Shown: positions 43,349-53,439 of the stretch, piece by piece
Numbering within the stretch: the first letter of the stretch is position 1
Layout of the letters: the number at the start of each line of letters is the position of its first letter
Source: Anaerolineales bacterium
Lineage (GTDB): Bacteria > Chloroflexota > Anaerolineae > Anaerolineales > E44-bin32
Direction of reading: 5' to 3'
Assembly (NCBI GenBank): GCA_029210945.1
Contig: JARGGH010000001.1
Coordinates: 62,001-126,000, forward strand
Length of the DNA stretch: 64,000 nt
Notes under the pieces: model-generated
Database searches by the model: none
What the model was told of the DNA's origin: nothing
The model's input: the letters and a program-made list of their open reading frames with translations, nothing else
Program-made: the position numbers and the translations under genes

Positions 43349-43378
43349 AAAGCGCATCCCTTAATCAGGATGCGCTTT
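43349..43378 (+). terminator. Hairpin closing the redox block
   Basis: Perfect 11-bp inverted repeat (43349-43359 with 43368-43378, AAAGCGCATCC and its complement) with an 8-nt loop. The T run is short, and the symmetrical A/T ends would also serve the convergent YtxH-like gene. Confidence 0.75.
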
Positions 43379-43404
43379 ATGCTTGTCTCGACATTTGGGT
43401 GTGA

Positions 43405-43782
43405 TCAGGCTTCCCCAGAGATCTCGTCGCGTTTTTGTTTGGCGGCTTTCTTGCCGGATTCGATCGCGTTCTCGATGCGGGATTTCTGTTCATCAAGGAT
43501 CACCTGACCCCGCTTCTGCAGATCTTCTGCGCGTGTGCGGGCGTCATCCGCAAACTTCTCCGCACGTACTCTGGCGTCGTCTGCGGCTTTCTCGACCTTG
43601 CCGATCGTCTCTTCGGCTGTATCTTCGACCTGTTCCTTGAGTTCGATCCCTTTGACCCGGATGAGTTCACGGGTTTCTTCGCCGGATTGCGGCGCCATGA
43701 GCAGCGCGACCGCTGCGCCTACGAGACCTCCGAACAGGAAGCCGGTAACAAATGCGCCGAAATCTCCATTGTTGTCTGCCAT
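43405..43782 (-). CDS. YtxH-like envelope protein
   Basis: A 125-residue protein of the YtxH / gas-vesicle-like family. A short membrane segment near residues 10-30 (GFLFGGLVGAAVALLMAPQSGEETR) carries the family's LLxAPxSG motif. A long charged, alanine-rich helix (about 45-120) follows that should form a coiled coil. The gene follows a DUF948-like protein (30 nt), an arrangement seen in stress-related envelope genes of Gram-positives. The ATG is preceded by AAGGAG. Function beyond envelope or general stress is not known. Confidence 0.82.
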   Translation of the reverse strand: MADNNGDFGAFVTGFLFGGLVGAAVALLMAPQSGEETRELIRVKGIELKEQVEDTAEETIGKVEKAADDARVRAEKFADDARTRAEDLQKRGQVILDEQKSRIENAIESGKKAAKQKRDEISGEA

Positions 43783-43812
43783 ATCTATTACTCCTTCTTG
43801 CTTTCCAATTTT

Positions 43813-44271
43813 CTAGGTTTCGTCCGAACGCTGCGGACGGATCATATCCAACGCTTTGCGGACAGCAGCCATCGAGCTGTTGACCTTTACGACCGGCTTG
43901 ACGAGATTATCGCTCAAGAAGCGTGTCGTGCCGCGCAGTGTGCCGAGCGTCTCGTTGGTTGAATCGAGAATCGGTTTGACTTCGTTGCGAAGAAGATCAG
44001 TCAGCCTCGCAATCTGAACGATCAACAGTATTAGCACCAAACCGATAATCAAAGCCTCAACAGCCATGAAGATGATCACAATATCCCGTATCGTCTCGGT
44101 CTGAGCCGGGTTTTGCACCATTGAGATTACGGCGAGCACGACACCAACGATGAGCGCGAGCACAAGAATGATCGCGAAGGCAACGAGAACACGCGTCTTT
44201 GCTGTGTTCGACTTAGCCGCGTCTGTGTGTTCTGATTCGATGGTGGCTTTTGCGGTTTCCTGTGTCATCAC
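43813..44271 (-). CDS. Two-helix membrane protein, DUF948-like
   Basis: A 152-residue protein. A hydrophilic N-terminus is followed by a helix at about residues 27-50 (VLVAFAIILVLALIVGVVLAVI) and a second at 63-90 (IRDIVIIFMAVEALIIGLVLILL). A soluble helical end follows, with LLRNEVKPILDSTNETLGTLRGTTRFLSDNLVKP. This end resembles the DUF948 coiled segment, in which repeated N-x-T/S positions line one face. It is co-directional with the YtxH-like gene 30 nt downstream, which is the usual DUF948 partner. No catalytic motif is visible. Confidence 0.7.
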   Translation of the reverse strand: MMTQETAKATIESEHTDAAKSNTAKTRVLVAFAIILVLALIVGVVLAVISMVQNPAQTETIRDIVIIFMAVEALIIGLVLILLIVQIARLTDLLRNEVKPILDSTNETLGTLRGTTRFLSDNLVKPVVKVNSSMAAVRKALDMIRPQRSDET

Positions 44272-44322
44272 TTATTGATTATAGCATAGCGGGATGGCGA
44301 GGTTGTCAAGACTCCGAGCGAA

Positions 44323-44598
44323 TTATCGTTTGCCTGGACGTGTTTCCGGTGCGATGAACAGCGCGGCGAAAATCAAGCCAAGCAGTGTGGCGAGCAATGC
44401 GGGAAACAAATTCAGCGCACCGACCCTGAGCAGGCGCCAGGAGATCGATTCGCTGAAGACTTGGCCGATGAAAAAGGATATCCAGGCCACCGCCAGATAG
44501 AGCAACAAGTGGCGGAGTCTGCCGCCTCTCAGGAAGTGGAAAAACGCTCCGCAAAGCGTGGCAATAGTTGATCCCAGTAAGAATGTGTGGATGCTCAT
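44323..44598 (-). CDS. Small membrane protein, unknown
   Basis: A 91-residue protein with three probable membrane helices (residues 5-22, 30-46 and 62-82) and a basic end. It starts within an ATGA overlap with the end of mnmA, so it is translated from the same mRNA. No family is recognised. The coupling to mnmA and the cysteine desulfurase suggests only co-expression, not a role in tRNA thiolation. Confidence 0.65.
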   Translation of the reverse strand: MSIHTFLLGSTIATLCGAFFHFLRGGRLRHLLLYLAVAWISFFIGQVFSESISWRLLRVGALNLFPALLATLLGLIFAALFIAPETRPGKR

Positions 44599-45659
44599 GG
44601 CAGGATCATCCCTCCCCCAAGACAGATATCCCCATCATAGAAAACAGCCCATTGCCCGGGCGTAATGTCAGCCAGGGATTCCGATAAGTGTACTTCAACT
44701 CTGTTATGCAGGCTTTTCGAAATGGTTGCCTGTACAGGCGATGCCTTATAGCGCACTTGAACGGACAATGTATTGACATCCAGTGGGGCGGCACCCTGGA
44801 TCCAGTTCAACTTTCCAACGGAAAATTGACGGCGCCCGAGGTCCTCACGGTGTCCGACGATTAACGCATTTCGAGAAAGGTCTTTGGATATGACGTAGAA
44901 GGGTTCTCGGGCAGGAATCTCAATCCCTTTGCGTTGGCCAATCGTATAGCTCGCAAGCCCATGATGTTCTCCGATGATCGTCCCGCGCGTGTCGACGATG
45001 GGACCCGGATCCATGAAGGGAATCTGCTGGAGATCAAGAAACGACCGGTAATCCATCTGGCCCAGAAAGCAAAGATCCTGACTATCTTCACGATCAGCGA
45101 CGGACAGGTCGTGTTTTGCAGCGTAGGCGCGAACGTCCGTTTTATGAAGATTACCTAGCGGGAAGATCGCCCTTGACAGCTGCTCCTGGTTCAACATGTG
45201 GAGGACATAAGATTGGTCTTTCGATCGGTCGACGGCTCTGCAAAGTCTACGCTGCCCGTTCAGTTTTTCGACAATTGCGTAATGGCCGGTCGCCAGGTGC
45301 GTGGCCCCCATCGCCATCGAACGCCTGAGCAGATAGCCCCAGCGGATGCGCTGGTTGCAGGCGATGCACGGATTGGGCGTCATCCCTTGCGCATAGCCAT
45401 CAATGAACGTATCAACCACCTCTGATTTGAATCGGTCTTTCGCATCCAGTACATAGAAGGGGATATTCAGGTCCGCCGCGATCGATCGGGCGTTGGCAAG
45501 GTCACGTGGTGTGCAGCAGCGGTTTTCTTGTTCAGGGCCGTGGTTCCATAGACGCAGCATAACGCCGAAGACATCTTCACCGGCATTCACCAGGCGCAGC
45601 GCAGCGACTGAGCTGTCCACGCCTCCGCTCATGGCAACCGCGATCCGGCGGCGCGCCAT
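44595..45659 (-). CDS. mnmA: tRNA-specific 2-thiouridylase MnmA
   Basis: Thiolates U34 of tRNA-Glu, -Gln and -Lys. It is 354 residues. The ATP-pyrophosphatase P-loop AVAMSGGVDSSVAALRL is at residues 7-23. The two catalytic cysteines are in NPCIACNQRIRWG (Cys of the NPC motif) and in SQDLCFLGQ. GHYAIVE and KDQSYVLHML are also conserved. The C-terminal barrel (about 260-354) is complete. The cysteine desulfurase that supplies sulfur ends 1 nt before this start codon, a clear functional pair. Confidence 0.97.
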   Translation of the reverse strand: MARRRIAVAMSGGVDSSVAALRLVNAGEDVFGVMLRLWNHGPEQENRCCTPRDLANARSIAADLNIPFYVLDAKDRFKSEVVDTFIDGYAQGMTPNPCIACNQRIRWGYLLRRSMAMGATHLATGHYAIVEKLNGQRRLCRAVDRSKDQSYVLHMLNQEQLSRAIFPLGNLHKTDVRAYAAKHDLSVADREDSQDLCFLGQMDYRSFLDLQQIPFMDPGPIVDTRGTIIGEHHGLASYTIGQRKGIEIPAREPFYVISKDLSRNALIVGHREDLGRRQFSVGKLNWIQGAAPLDVNTLSVQVRYKASPVQATISKSLHNRVEVHLSESLADITPGQWAVFYDGDICLGGGMILP

Positions 45660-45660
45660 T

Positions 45661-46827
45661 TCAATCTGCCTCTTGGTTGCGGAGGCGCCCGATGACGTCT
45701 ATCAGTGTGTTGAGGAACGCATCGATGACTCCGGCAGACGAGCTTTTTCCCAGCGTCACTCGCAGCGCTCCAGAGGCGAGGTTTTCAGAATAGCCCAACG
45801 CCAGGAGAAGTTTGGATGGCTCCGGGTTGCCAACTTTGCAGGCGGATCCGGACGAGCACGCGTAGCCATGCAAATCAAGCGAAGCCAACAGCTCGTTGCT
45901 GTCGATGTCTGCAAACACAAATGAGGCGTGATGAGGCAGCCGGTCTTCAGGATCGCCGGTGAGCTCACACTCCGGGATGCGCCTGAGCACCTCATGAATA
46001 AGCCGATCGCGGAGCGGACGAAGTCTTGTCGACTCGTCCTGGTGGGCAGCTTGGGCGAGTTCAAGGGCTTTTGCGGCGCCAACGATAAGCGGGACATTGT
46101 GGGTGCCCGGTCGCACGCCGGATTCCTGGCTGCCGCCTTGCATGAGCGGCGTAATCGATGCAGGGTCCCGGGCGTAGAGAATTCCGACACCCTTCGGTCC
46201 ATAGAATTTATGTGGGCTGAGGGTCAAGAAATCGACCCCGAGCTTATCGACGTCTAATTCGATAAAATTTGCCGCCTGAACTGCGTCCGTATGCAGTAGA
46301 GCCGGTTTGTGCTTGAGGAAATCACCGACTTCAGAGATCGGGTTGATCGTACCGATCTCGTTGTTGCCAAGGACGATGCTGACCAGTGAAATCTCGTCCG
46401 TCACCAGCTGCCTGTACTCTGCGGCGCGCAATTTTCCTGCTCGATCTACAGGTAGGAACGAATACGCTCCTGCACCGTGCGATTGGATATGGCGGAGCGG
46501 TTCGATCACCGAGGGATGTTCGATGGGTGTCGTGAGCGCATGGTATGCCTGACCTGCATCTCTCTTTGTGATCGCCAGGCCGTGCAGAACGAGGTTGTTG
46601 CTCTCCGTTGCACAGGCGGTGAAGAAAATTGAACCGGCGGAACACCCCAGGATACTGGCGACCGATTGCCGTGCGGCGCTAACCGCCGCTTCTGCGCGCT
46701 GTCCTTGCCTGTGCAGCGAGGATGGGTTTCCAAAAAACTCACTGAAATAGGGTTCCATCACCGCCAACACGCGGTCATCCATCGGGGTCGTAGCGGAGTG
46801 GTCGAGGTAAACAGTTTCTGTCAACAT
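45661..46827 (-). CDS. Cysteine desulfurase, NifS/IscS type
   Basis: PLP enzyme of 388 residues that moves sulfur from cysteine to acceptor proteins. The start is VYLDHSATTPMDDRVLAVM. The PLP lysine is in LTLSPHKFYGPKGVG, and the catalytic cysteine loop is GYACSSGSACK. HTDAVQAANFIELD and GVRPGTHNV are further family motifs. The gene directly precedes mnmA (1 nt), so it probably supplies sulfur for tRNA thiolation and perhaps Fe-S clusters. Only a -10 element, not a ribosome site, precedes the ATG. Confidence 0.95.
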   Translation of the reverse strand: MLTETVYLDHSATTPMDDRVLAVMEPYFSEFFGNPSSLHRQGQRAEAAVSAARQSVASILGCSAGSIFFTACATESNNLVLHGLAITKRDAGQAYHALTTPIEHPSVIEPLRHIQSHGAGAYSFLPVDRAGKLRAAEYRQLVTDEISLVSIVLGNNEIGTINPISEVGDFLKHKPALLHTDAVQAANFIELDVDKLGVDFLTLSPHKFYGPKGVGILYARDPASITPLMQGGSQESGVRPGTHNVPLIVGAAKALELAQAAHQDESTRLRPLRDRLIHEVLRRIPECELTGDPEDRLPHHASFVFADIDSNELLASLDLHGYACSSGSACKVGNPEPSKLLLALGYSENLASGALRVTLGKSSSAGVIDAFLNTLIDVIGRLRNQEAD

Positions 46828-46836
46828 GGGAATGAG

Positions 46837-46845
46837 ATTCTATCA
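46837..46845 (-). promoter_or_regulatory. Extended -10 promoter of the desulfurase-mnmA operon (leaderless)
   Basis: TGATAGAAT on the minus strand ends at 46837, 9 nt before the ATG at 46827. The 9 nt between contain no Shine-Dalgarno site. The divergent eno promoter region lies within 50 nt (TATAAT at 46887-46892). Confidence 0.55.
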
Positions 46846-46908
46846 TGCCTGGGAATAACGCGAGCCTGGCCACGCCTGGTTGGGTTTATAATTGACAAAT
46901 AAGCATAA

Positions 46909-48228
<1,320 letters not shown>

Positions 48229-48259
48229 CTCCCGGGGCAGAACGAGAGGACGAAAAAGA

Positions 48260-48287
48260 AGGGACTGGCTATGTGCAGCCAGTCCCT
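48260..48287. terminator. Terminator after eno
   Basis: Perfect 11-bp stem AGGGACTGGCT (48260-48270) with its complement (48277-48287), loop of 6 nt. The plus-strand side is followed by an A/T-rich stretch; A-rich bases precede it, so it may work both ways. Confidence 0.8.
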
Positions 48288-48312
48288 GATTATTTACCCC
48301 GATGTCCCCCGG

Positions 48313-48795
48313 TTATTCAGCAGGTGCTGCCGTTGGATATTCCGGGTTGGCGCTCGTGCCCGGTGCTGGAGCGCTGCAGTAGGGGCATATTTGCCAGGGG
48401 AGCTCAAGCAGTTGATTGCATTCACGACAGGCTTTTCGGAGGCGAGTATGGCAATGGGCGCATACCGTCCAGCCTGCTTCCACCTGACTCCCGCAGCCAG
48501 GACACAGGAGGCGCTCCTCGATCTGGGATAACAGCGCCTCCTCTTCAAGCGATCTGAAGTAGATTTCTTCAAGTGTCTCGGGCGGTCGGAGGATCAAGTA
48601 AATCACGAGACCGGGGAGTGTCAGGATCGCAGTGGTCAGCACGGCCAGGATTTGGACGAGGCGATCTTCACTCCTCGTCCGGATGTCACGCAGCGTCCAG
48701 AAAATAATGCTCAACCAGAGAGCCGCCAGGAAAGCGCCGAAGAACGCAGTCAGGTATGTCAAAAAGCGGCTGAGGTTGGTCAATCCAAGGAACAT
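48313..48795 (-). CDS. Membrane protein with two zinc ribbons
   Basis: A 160-residue protein with two N-terminal helices (about residues 13-35 and 47-68) and a cytoplasmic tail. The tail holds two zinc-ribbon pairs: CPGC with CAHC, and CREC with CPYC. The end is Pro/Ala-rich. Zinc-ribbon membrane proteins of this size are common in Chloroflexota and are mostly uncharacterised. GGAGG lies upstream of the start. It is divergent from radC and convergent with eno. Confidence 0.75.
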   Translation of the reverse strand: MFLGLTNLSRFLTYLTAFFGAFLAALWLSIIFWTLRDIRTRSEDRLVQILAVLTTAILTLPGLVIYLILRPPETLEEIYFRSLEEEALLSQIEERLLCPGCGSQVEAGWTVCAHCHTRLRKACRECNQLLELPWQICPYCSAPAPGTSANPEYPTAAPAE

Positions 48796-48862
48796 TTTTT
48801 ACCTCCCACGGTGCGCCATTATAGCATGTGGCGTATCCGTAGGGTGCAATTTTCACGCCGTT

Positions 48863-48891
48863 TTGACAGCAGCAAGGGGCTGTACTATATT
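48863..48891 (+). promoter_or_regulatory. Promoter of radC
   Basis: TTGACA at 48863-48868, a 17-nt spacer and TATATT at 48886-48891, among the best promoter matches in the window. Transcription should begin near 48898, about 30 nt before the radC ATG. Confidence 0.7.
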
Positions 48892-48928
48892 CACCGAAGC
48901 AAATAAATATGTACGGAAGGGGGAGATC

Positions 48929-49624
48929 ATGGGGCGTTATCGGATCACCGACCTGGACCGAGCGGACCGACCGAGAGAGCGGTTGGCGAGCATCGGCGCC
49001 AGCGCGTTATCCAACGCGGAACTAATCGCAATATTATTGGGATCAGGTATACCAGGGCAGAACGCGGTTCAACTCGGACAAGCCCTCCTGATTGATGCGG
49101 GAGGCGTTGCGCATCTGCCAAAGATCTCGTACAAAGAACTCTGCCAGCGACGCGGCATCGGACGGGCGAAGGCCGCCCAGTTGATCGCTGCGATCGAACT
49201 GGGACGGAGGATCAGCGTTGCCAGTCCGGACGATAGGCCTCGCATTCAATCACCGGATGACGCGGCAAATCTGCTGATTTATGAAATGGGTTCGCTCGAG
49301 CAGGAGCACCTGAAGGTCTTGCTGCTTAACACGCGCAACGAGTGCTTGCAGACCGTCGAGGTGTATCGCGGTTCGCTGAACAGTTCATTGATCAGGGTGG
49401 GCGAGATCTTCCGGGAAGCGATCAGGCAGAACGCGGCGGCGATCATCGTCGCCCACAACCACCCCAGCGGAGATCCGACGCCGAGCCCGGAAGACGTGGC
49501 CGTGACGAGGGCAATCGTAGAGGCCGGCAAGCTCGTGGATATCGAGGTGCTGGATCACCTGGTGATTGGACACAACCGTTTTATCTCATTAAAGGCGAAA
49601 GGTTTGGGATTCTCGCCCGGTTAG
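48929..49624 (+). CDS. radC: RadC family JAMM-domain protein
   Basis: A 231-residue RadC/YicR-family protein. The N-terminal helix-hairpin-helix region (about residues 1-75, including CQRRGIGRAKAAQLIAAI) is followed by the MPN/JAMM domain. The metal motif HxHxSGDPxPSxxD is complete as HNHPSGDPTPSPED, after RNECLQTVEVYRGSLNSSLI. The start ATG 48929 has AAGGGGGAGA upstream; a much longer open frame runs up into the divergent gene and is rejected. The function, despite the name, is not settled: a link to repair is weak. The M23-containing gene follows 9 nt on. Confidence 0.95.
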   Translation: MGRYRITDLDRADRPRERLASIGASALSNAELIAILLGSGIPGQNAVQLGQALLIDAGGVAHLPKISYKELCQRRGIGRAKAAQLIAAIELGRRISVASPDDRPRIQSPDDAANLLIYEMGSLEQEHLKVLLLNTRNECLQTVEVYRGSLNSSLIRVGEIFREAIRQNAAAIIVAHNHPSGDPTPSPEDVAVTRAIVEAGKLVDIEVLDHLVIGHNRFISLKAKGLGFSPG

Positions 49625-49633
49625 GGACCGTGA

Positions 49634-51259
49634 ATGGAATATCAGATACTTCTCCTCCCGCGTAAAGATTACTGGGACTGGGTTCGGGCCTGCAAGGATT
49701 ACGTCATGGAATACGGGCCCAACATGACCCAGGATCCTGGCACCGCCGCACGGTATATGGCGCCCGCTCAGGTGGTTACATTTCCCCTGGTGCCAGAGGG
49801 TTATCCTGAGATCGGCGACCCTGAAAAATGGTTCTACGCCAATCACTCCGGGATTCGACTGGACGCTATCGAGGCTCGCTCTCCTGATCAGCTGGCTGGC
49901 GAGTTTAAACGCCGTATCAAGGATCGTGATCGCTACGGCCAGAAGCGCAAGCCTTTCTATCTTGAGTGGCCGACAGACTACGCTGTTATCACGCAACCCT
50001 TCGGGGCCAACCCCCAGATCTACACCCGCTTCGGGATGCCCGGTCATGAAGGTTTGGACATCCGCGCCAGGAACAACACAAACATCTATTGCTGCGCCCC
50101 CGGCGTCGTTTACCGCGTCCATTTGATGCCTGATTCGCATGCCTACGGCATCCACATCCGTGTCCAGCACAAAGATGGTTACAAGACCGTTTACGGGCAC
50201 CTTGCCAGAGTCTTTGTCAGGGAAGGTGAGATGGTTGAGGCCGGCCAGTTGATCGGCTACGCTGATTCGACGGGCGCTTCGACGGGTGCGCACCTGCACC
50301 TGACCCTGAAGCGCGACGGGGCTACCAAGCGCAAAGAGACGACCTACCCGAAAGATGTCATCGACCCGACCGCCTTTATGGTCTGGCCCCAGCGCGGGTC
50401 GCGGAAGTCGATTCCTGAGACTTTGTGGGCGCCTGAGAGATGTCTTGTGGGCGCACACGGTCGCACGCGCGGAGGCCTCACTGAAGCAGATATCCAGCAG
50501 ATTCGCACCGCAAAGCTGGAAGCGTTGAAGATCAACCTGGGCGAATCGATCGAGACGATCGATTCGCTGCGGGAGTGGAACCCTTCACTGTTCCTGGTAG
50601 TGAGAGCCTCGACGGACTTCTCGGGGCCGGCCGTCACGAGTCAAACGTTCTTGTCCAATGTTGAAAACGAGATAGGTCGCTACTACCGTGCCGGCATCCG
50701 CTACTTCGAGTTACATGCGAATCCAAACCTGCAGGTTGAAGGCTGGCAGCGCAGTTGGTCGGGAGGCGAGGAATTTTCGATCTGGATCCAGGAGGTGGCA
50801 CGTCGGCTGAAAGAACTCTTTCCGGATATCAGCCTCGGCTTCCCCGGACTCTCTCCCGGCGAGACTGTGTCCGGGTGGAGAGCAAACGCAGAGGAGTTCC
50901 TTCGTGACGCAGAGGCTGCCGTGCACGAACTTGATTGGTGCGGGGTCCATTGTTATTGGATGGACAGGTTCGCGATGCAGTCGATTCAGGGCGGGCGATT
51001 GTTCGAATTCTATCGCAACCGGTTTCCGGAAAAGCTGTTAATGGTTACCGAGTTCTACAACGCCTCACCGTCTGCGCCGGCAGCATCCCGGGCGGAGCAG
51101 GCCCTGGCCTATTTCCGCAGTATCAGGCACGAGCAGGGCGTCGGAGCGGCATTCTCTTTTGCAGTCTCTTCGCCTGAAGGGTATGAGTCGATTGTCTGGG
51201 GGAGTGACGAGCATCCAGGATTGGAGTGGGCCGAGATTATCGGTGGGCGCAGTTTCTGA
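49634..51259 (+). CDS. M23 peptidase domain fused to a glycosidase-like TIM barrel
   Basis: A 541-residue protein of unusual build. Residues 1 to about 110 are not recognised. Residues 115-260 are an M23/LytM-type metallopeptidase with the metal and catalytic residues in place: His138 and Asp142 (GHEGLD), His189 (YGHLA) and His220/His222 (AHLHL). From about 275 the rest reads like a (beta/alpha)8 barrel: LEALKINLGE, FLVVRASTDF, GIRYFELHANPN, ISLGFPGLSPG, DWCGVHCYW and LMVTEFYNAS, the last with a glycosidase-type Glu. No signal peptide is seen, which is odd for a peptidoglycan enzyme. It may be a phage-type lysin or an enzyme exported in another way. It follows radC by 9 nt. Confidence 0.78.
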   Translation: MEYQILLLPRKDYWDWVRACKDYVMEYGPNMTQDPGTAARYMAPAQVVTFPLVPEGYPEIGDPEKWFYANHSGIRLDAIEARSPDQLAGEFKRRIKDRDRYGQKRKPFYLEWPTDYAVITQPFGANPQIYTRFGMPGHEGLDIRARNNTNIYCCAPGVVYRVHLMPDSHAYGIHIRVQHKDGYKTVYGHLARVFVREGEMVEAGQLIGYADSTGASTGAHLHLTLKRDGATKRKETTYPKDVIDPTAFMVWPQRGSRKSIPETLWAPERCLVGAHGRTRGGLTEADIQQIRTAKLEALKINLGESIETIDSLREWNPSLFLVVRASTDFSGPAVTSQTFLSNVENEIGRYYRAGIRYFELHANPNLQVEGWQRSWSGGEEFSIWIQEVARRLKELFPDISLGFPGLSPGETVSGWRANAEEFLRDAEAAVHELDWCGVHCYWMDRFAMQSIQGGRLFEFYRNRFPEKLLMVTEFYNASPSAPAASRAEQALAYFRSIRHEQGVGAAFSFAVSSPEGYESIVWGSDEHPGLEWAEIIGGRSF

Positions 51260-51298
51260 CCCTCGATCATAGAGGACGCCATGACCATCCCGTAGCGA

Positions 51299-52525
51299 TC
51301 AGAGAGAAGGCGATTGAGGCCGGCGTTTTCGGATCAGCCATTTCGAAACCCCCAACGCGAGGATCAGAACGGTGATCCCGATCGTGAGTAAGATCTCCCG
51401 ATCTATGCGACGCTTGAAATTTGCTCCGCCGAATGCTGAACCCTTCCATTCCGACTCGAGCTGCCCCAATGACCGTCGATAGACGCGTTGAATGCCTCCT
51501 GTACAGCTGACCCCTTCCTCGTAGGCGTCAAGCAGGAGCAGAATTCCACCGCTGCCGTAGATATCGAGCAGATAATTTGTGAACGAAGCGCTCTGGGCAT
51601 ATGCAAGAATTTTCTCGTCTTCCGCGATCGGGAAGCTCGCACAGAGCGACTCCATTGCGAGCAGCGCATCACGTTCGGCTGCGTCTTCCAGGGCTGTCCT
51701 GTAGATCGGGCGGGGCGTCTGCTCAAAATGTGTTGCCAGACCTTCGTCAAGCCAAACCGGCAGGTTTTCCTTCTTAGCCCTCATGCGCTCGTGAAGAAGG
51801 ACATGAACCAACTCGTGAGGGATATCTTGTTCCAAGTGGATGAGTGTTTCGGACCCGCTCTTGCCGGATAGGAGGACGGCTCCCGTTTCAGGAAGAGCGT
51901 GTGCTGCAACCTGATTGATGCCTGCCTGGCGCAAGCTGTTCTGAAGTGTCGATTGGTCCGGGTAGACATAAATATGGATAGGGGTATCAGCTGCCGTGCC
52001 GAAGAGAGCTCGCATTTCCGGCAAGACAGATTCGGCGATCGCTAACAGGTTTTGTCCCCAGGCCAGATCACCATCCACCCAGTGAGCAGCGATTGAACCA
52101 CGGGCGAAGTCCTGCCATTCGAAGCGTTGATCGTGGTAGTTCATCCGCTCTGTCTCGGAGGTGATGATGACCCCATCTGCCAGATCGACCTGCCAGTAAT
52201 ACTCAATCTGAGCGAAAGGGACCAGATTAATCGCCATCGGTTCTACTTCAACGATTGCATGCGGTGGGTTCGTCGTCTTGATCTCGGCGATGCGGGTCTT
52301 AAATTGAGTGTTCTGACCGGATCTGATGAAAAGAACCGCCCGGATGGGTGGCTCTTCTCCCTCGATCGTGGTGGCGAAGCGAATCGATTCGCCAAACTCT
52401 ATCTCAACCGAAGTGTTTAGCTCCGGCATCGTCCTATCCTGGGTATGCGCATCGAACGGAACGAGCAGAAGTGTCGCCAGGCAGAGCAGAATTGCACGCC
52501 GGAGAGATCTTCGCAGGCGCATCAC
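51299..52525 (-). CDS. Membrane-anchored HExxH metallopeptidase (peptidase MA-like)
   Basis: A 408-residue secreted protein. The N-terminus is a signal peptide (residues 1-28), and one helix near 377-397 ends in a basic tail, so the body is outside and anchored. The zinc motif HELVH is at residues 237-241, with a third ligand likely at Glu261 in WLDEGLATHFE. This gluzincin pattern matches the peptidase MA-like group. The N-terminal part (35-130) looks like an immunoglobulin-type beta domain. The gene is last of an rseP, HEAT, AEC carrier, peptidase run, overlapping the AEC gene by ATGA. The substrate is unknown. Confidence 0.83.
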   Translation of the reverse strand: MMRLRRSLRRAILLCLATLLLVPFDAHTQDRTMPELNTSVEIEFGESIRFATTIEGEEPPIRAVLFIRSGQNTQFKTRIAEIKTTNPPHAIVEVEPMAINLVPFAQIEYYWQVDLADGVIITSETERMNYHDQRFEWQDFARGSIAAHWVDGDLAWGQNLLAIAESVLPEMRALFGTAADTPIHIYVYPDQSTLQNSLRQAGINQVAAHALPETGAVLLSGKSGSETLIHLEQDIPHELVHVLLHERMRAKKENLPVWLDEGLATHFEQTPRPIYRTALEDAAERDALLAMESLCASFPIAEDEKILAYAQSASFTNYLLDIYGSGGILLLLDAYEEGVSCTGGIQRVYRRSLGQLESEWKGSAFGGANFKRRIDREILLTIGITVLILALGVSKWLIRKRRPQSPSL

Positions 52526-53439
52526 TGCAGCAGGGACAGGAGCGGGGTCAGCGTGAGCGGGCTTAAAATCGTGGAGATGAACACCGCCCCGGTTACGAAG
52601 TCTGGTTCAACGTCAAACTTGAGCGCCAGGATGCTGGTTAGAACTGCCGATGGCATCCCGGCCTCGACGATCGAGGTGCTGCGGGCGAGAGGCGGCAGGC
52701 TGAACGCGGGGCTGATCAGCCATGTCAAGCCGGGCGAGAGAACCAACCTGATCGCGATGACGACCATCAAAGGTCCCGGGTGAACCGGCAAGCCCGATTT
52801 TCCGATCTGCATGCCGAGGACGAGCAGCATCACGGTGATCGTGGCCGCCGCGAGCAGGTCCATGGCACGGTAGATTGGCGATGGGACTCCGAAAGGCAGC
52901 AGCTTAAAAAAGAGAGCGGCCAGAATGCCGTACAGTGCGGGCACTTTAACCAGCTCGGTCAGCGCGTGGCGTATTGTAGATTTTCCGGCGGTTAGGATAA
53001 ACACACCCAGCGCGTTTGCCCAGAGAGTAATCGTGACGAAGAAGATGCTGGCCCAGGCAAGGCCATCGTCTCTGAACGCAAGCTGATTGAGCGAGAGTCC
53101 GTAATTGCCAGCATTCATAAATGCCGCCGTGACGAGCACGGCTGCCGTGAGGCTTGCTGGCAGTTTCAGCGCGCGTGTTGCGAGCCAGGCGATGAGCAAG
53201 CATAACGCGATGACGGTGGATGCCAGCAGGATGATGCGCATCACATCGCGCCCGCCAAGTTTGGAGTCGATGACGATGATAAATTGGAGTGCCGGCAGCA
53301 GGATGAAATAGCTTAAACTGACCAGTGGTCTGGGGTCCAATAACAGCAAGCGCTGGAGCAGAAACCCTGCTCCAGCGACGATGATAATTGGAAATAGATT
53401 ATCGAGGAATACCCGGAGGAGTTCGTCCAAAGGGGTCAC
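52522..53439 (-). CDS. AEC (auxin efflux carrier) family transporter
   Basis: A 305-residue polytopic protein with about ten membrane helices. NAGNYGLSLNQLAF in the middle is the conserved AEC family motif, and the end has PSAVLTSILALKFDVEPDFVTGAV, typical of the family. Members move malate, other organic acids or amino acids; the substrate cannot be read from the sequence. The start overlaps the end of the HEAT-repeat gene by ATGA, and its stop overlaps the peptidase start by ATGA, so the three are tightly coupled. Confidence 0.9.
   Translation of the reverse strand: MTPLDELLRVFLDNLFPIIIVAGAGFLLQRLLLLDPRPLVSLSYFILLPALQFIIVIDSKLGGRDVMRIILLASTVIALCLLIAWLATRALKLPASLTAAVLVTAAFMNAGNYGLSLNQLAFRDDGLAWASIFFVTITLWANALGVFILTAGKSTIRHALTELVKVPALYGILAALFFKLLPFGVPSPIYRAMDLLAAATITVMLLVLGMQIGKSGLPVHPGPLMVVIAIRLVLSPGLTWLISPAFSLPPLARSTSIVEAGMPSAVLTSILALKFDVEPDFVTGAVFISTILSPLTLTPLLSLLQ

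Noticed and set aside
48632..48928. Long N-terminal extension of the radC frame
   Set aside because: It overlaps the divergent zinc-ribbon gene, lies upstream of a strong promoter and does not resemble RadC; the start at 48929 has a good ribosome site.
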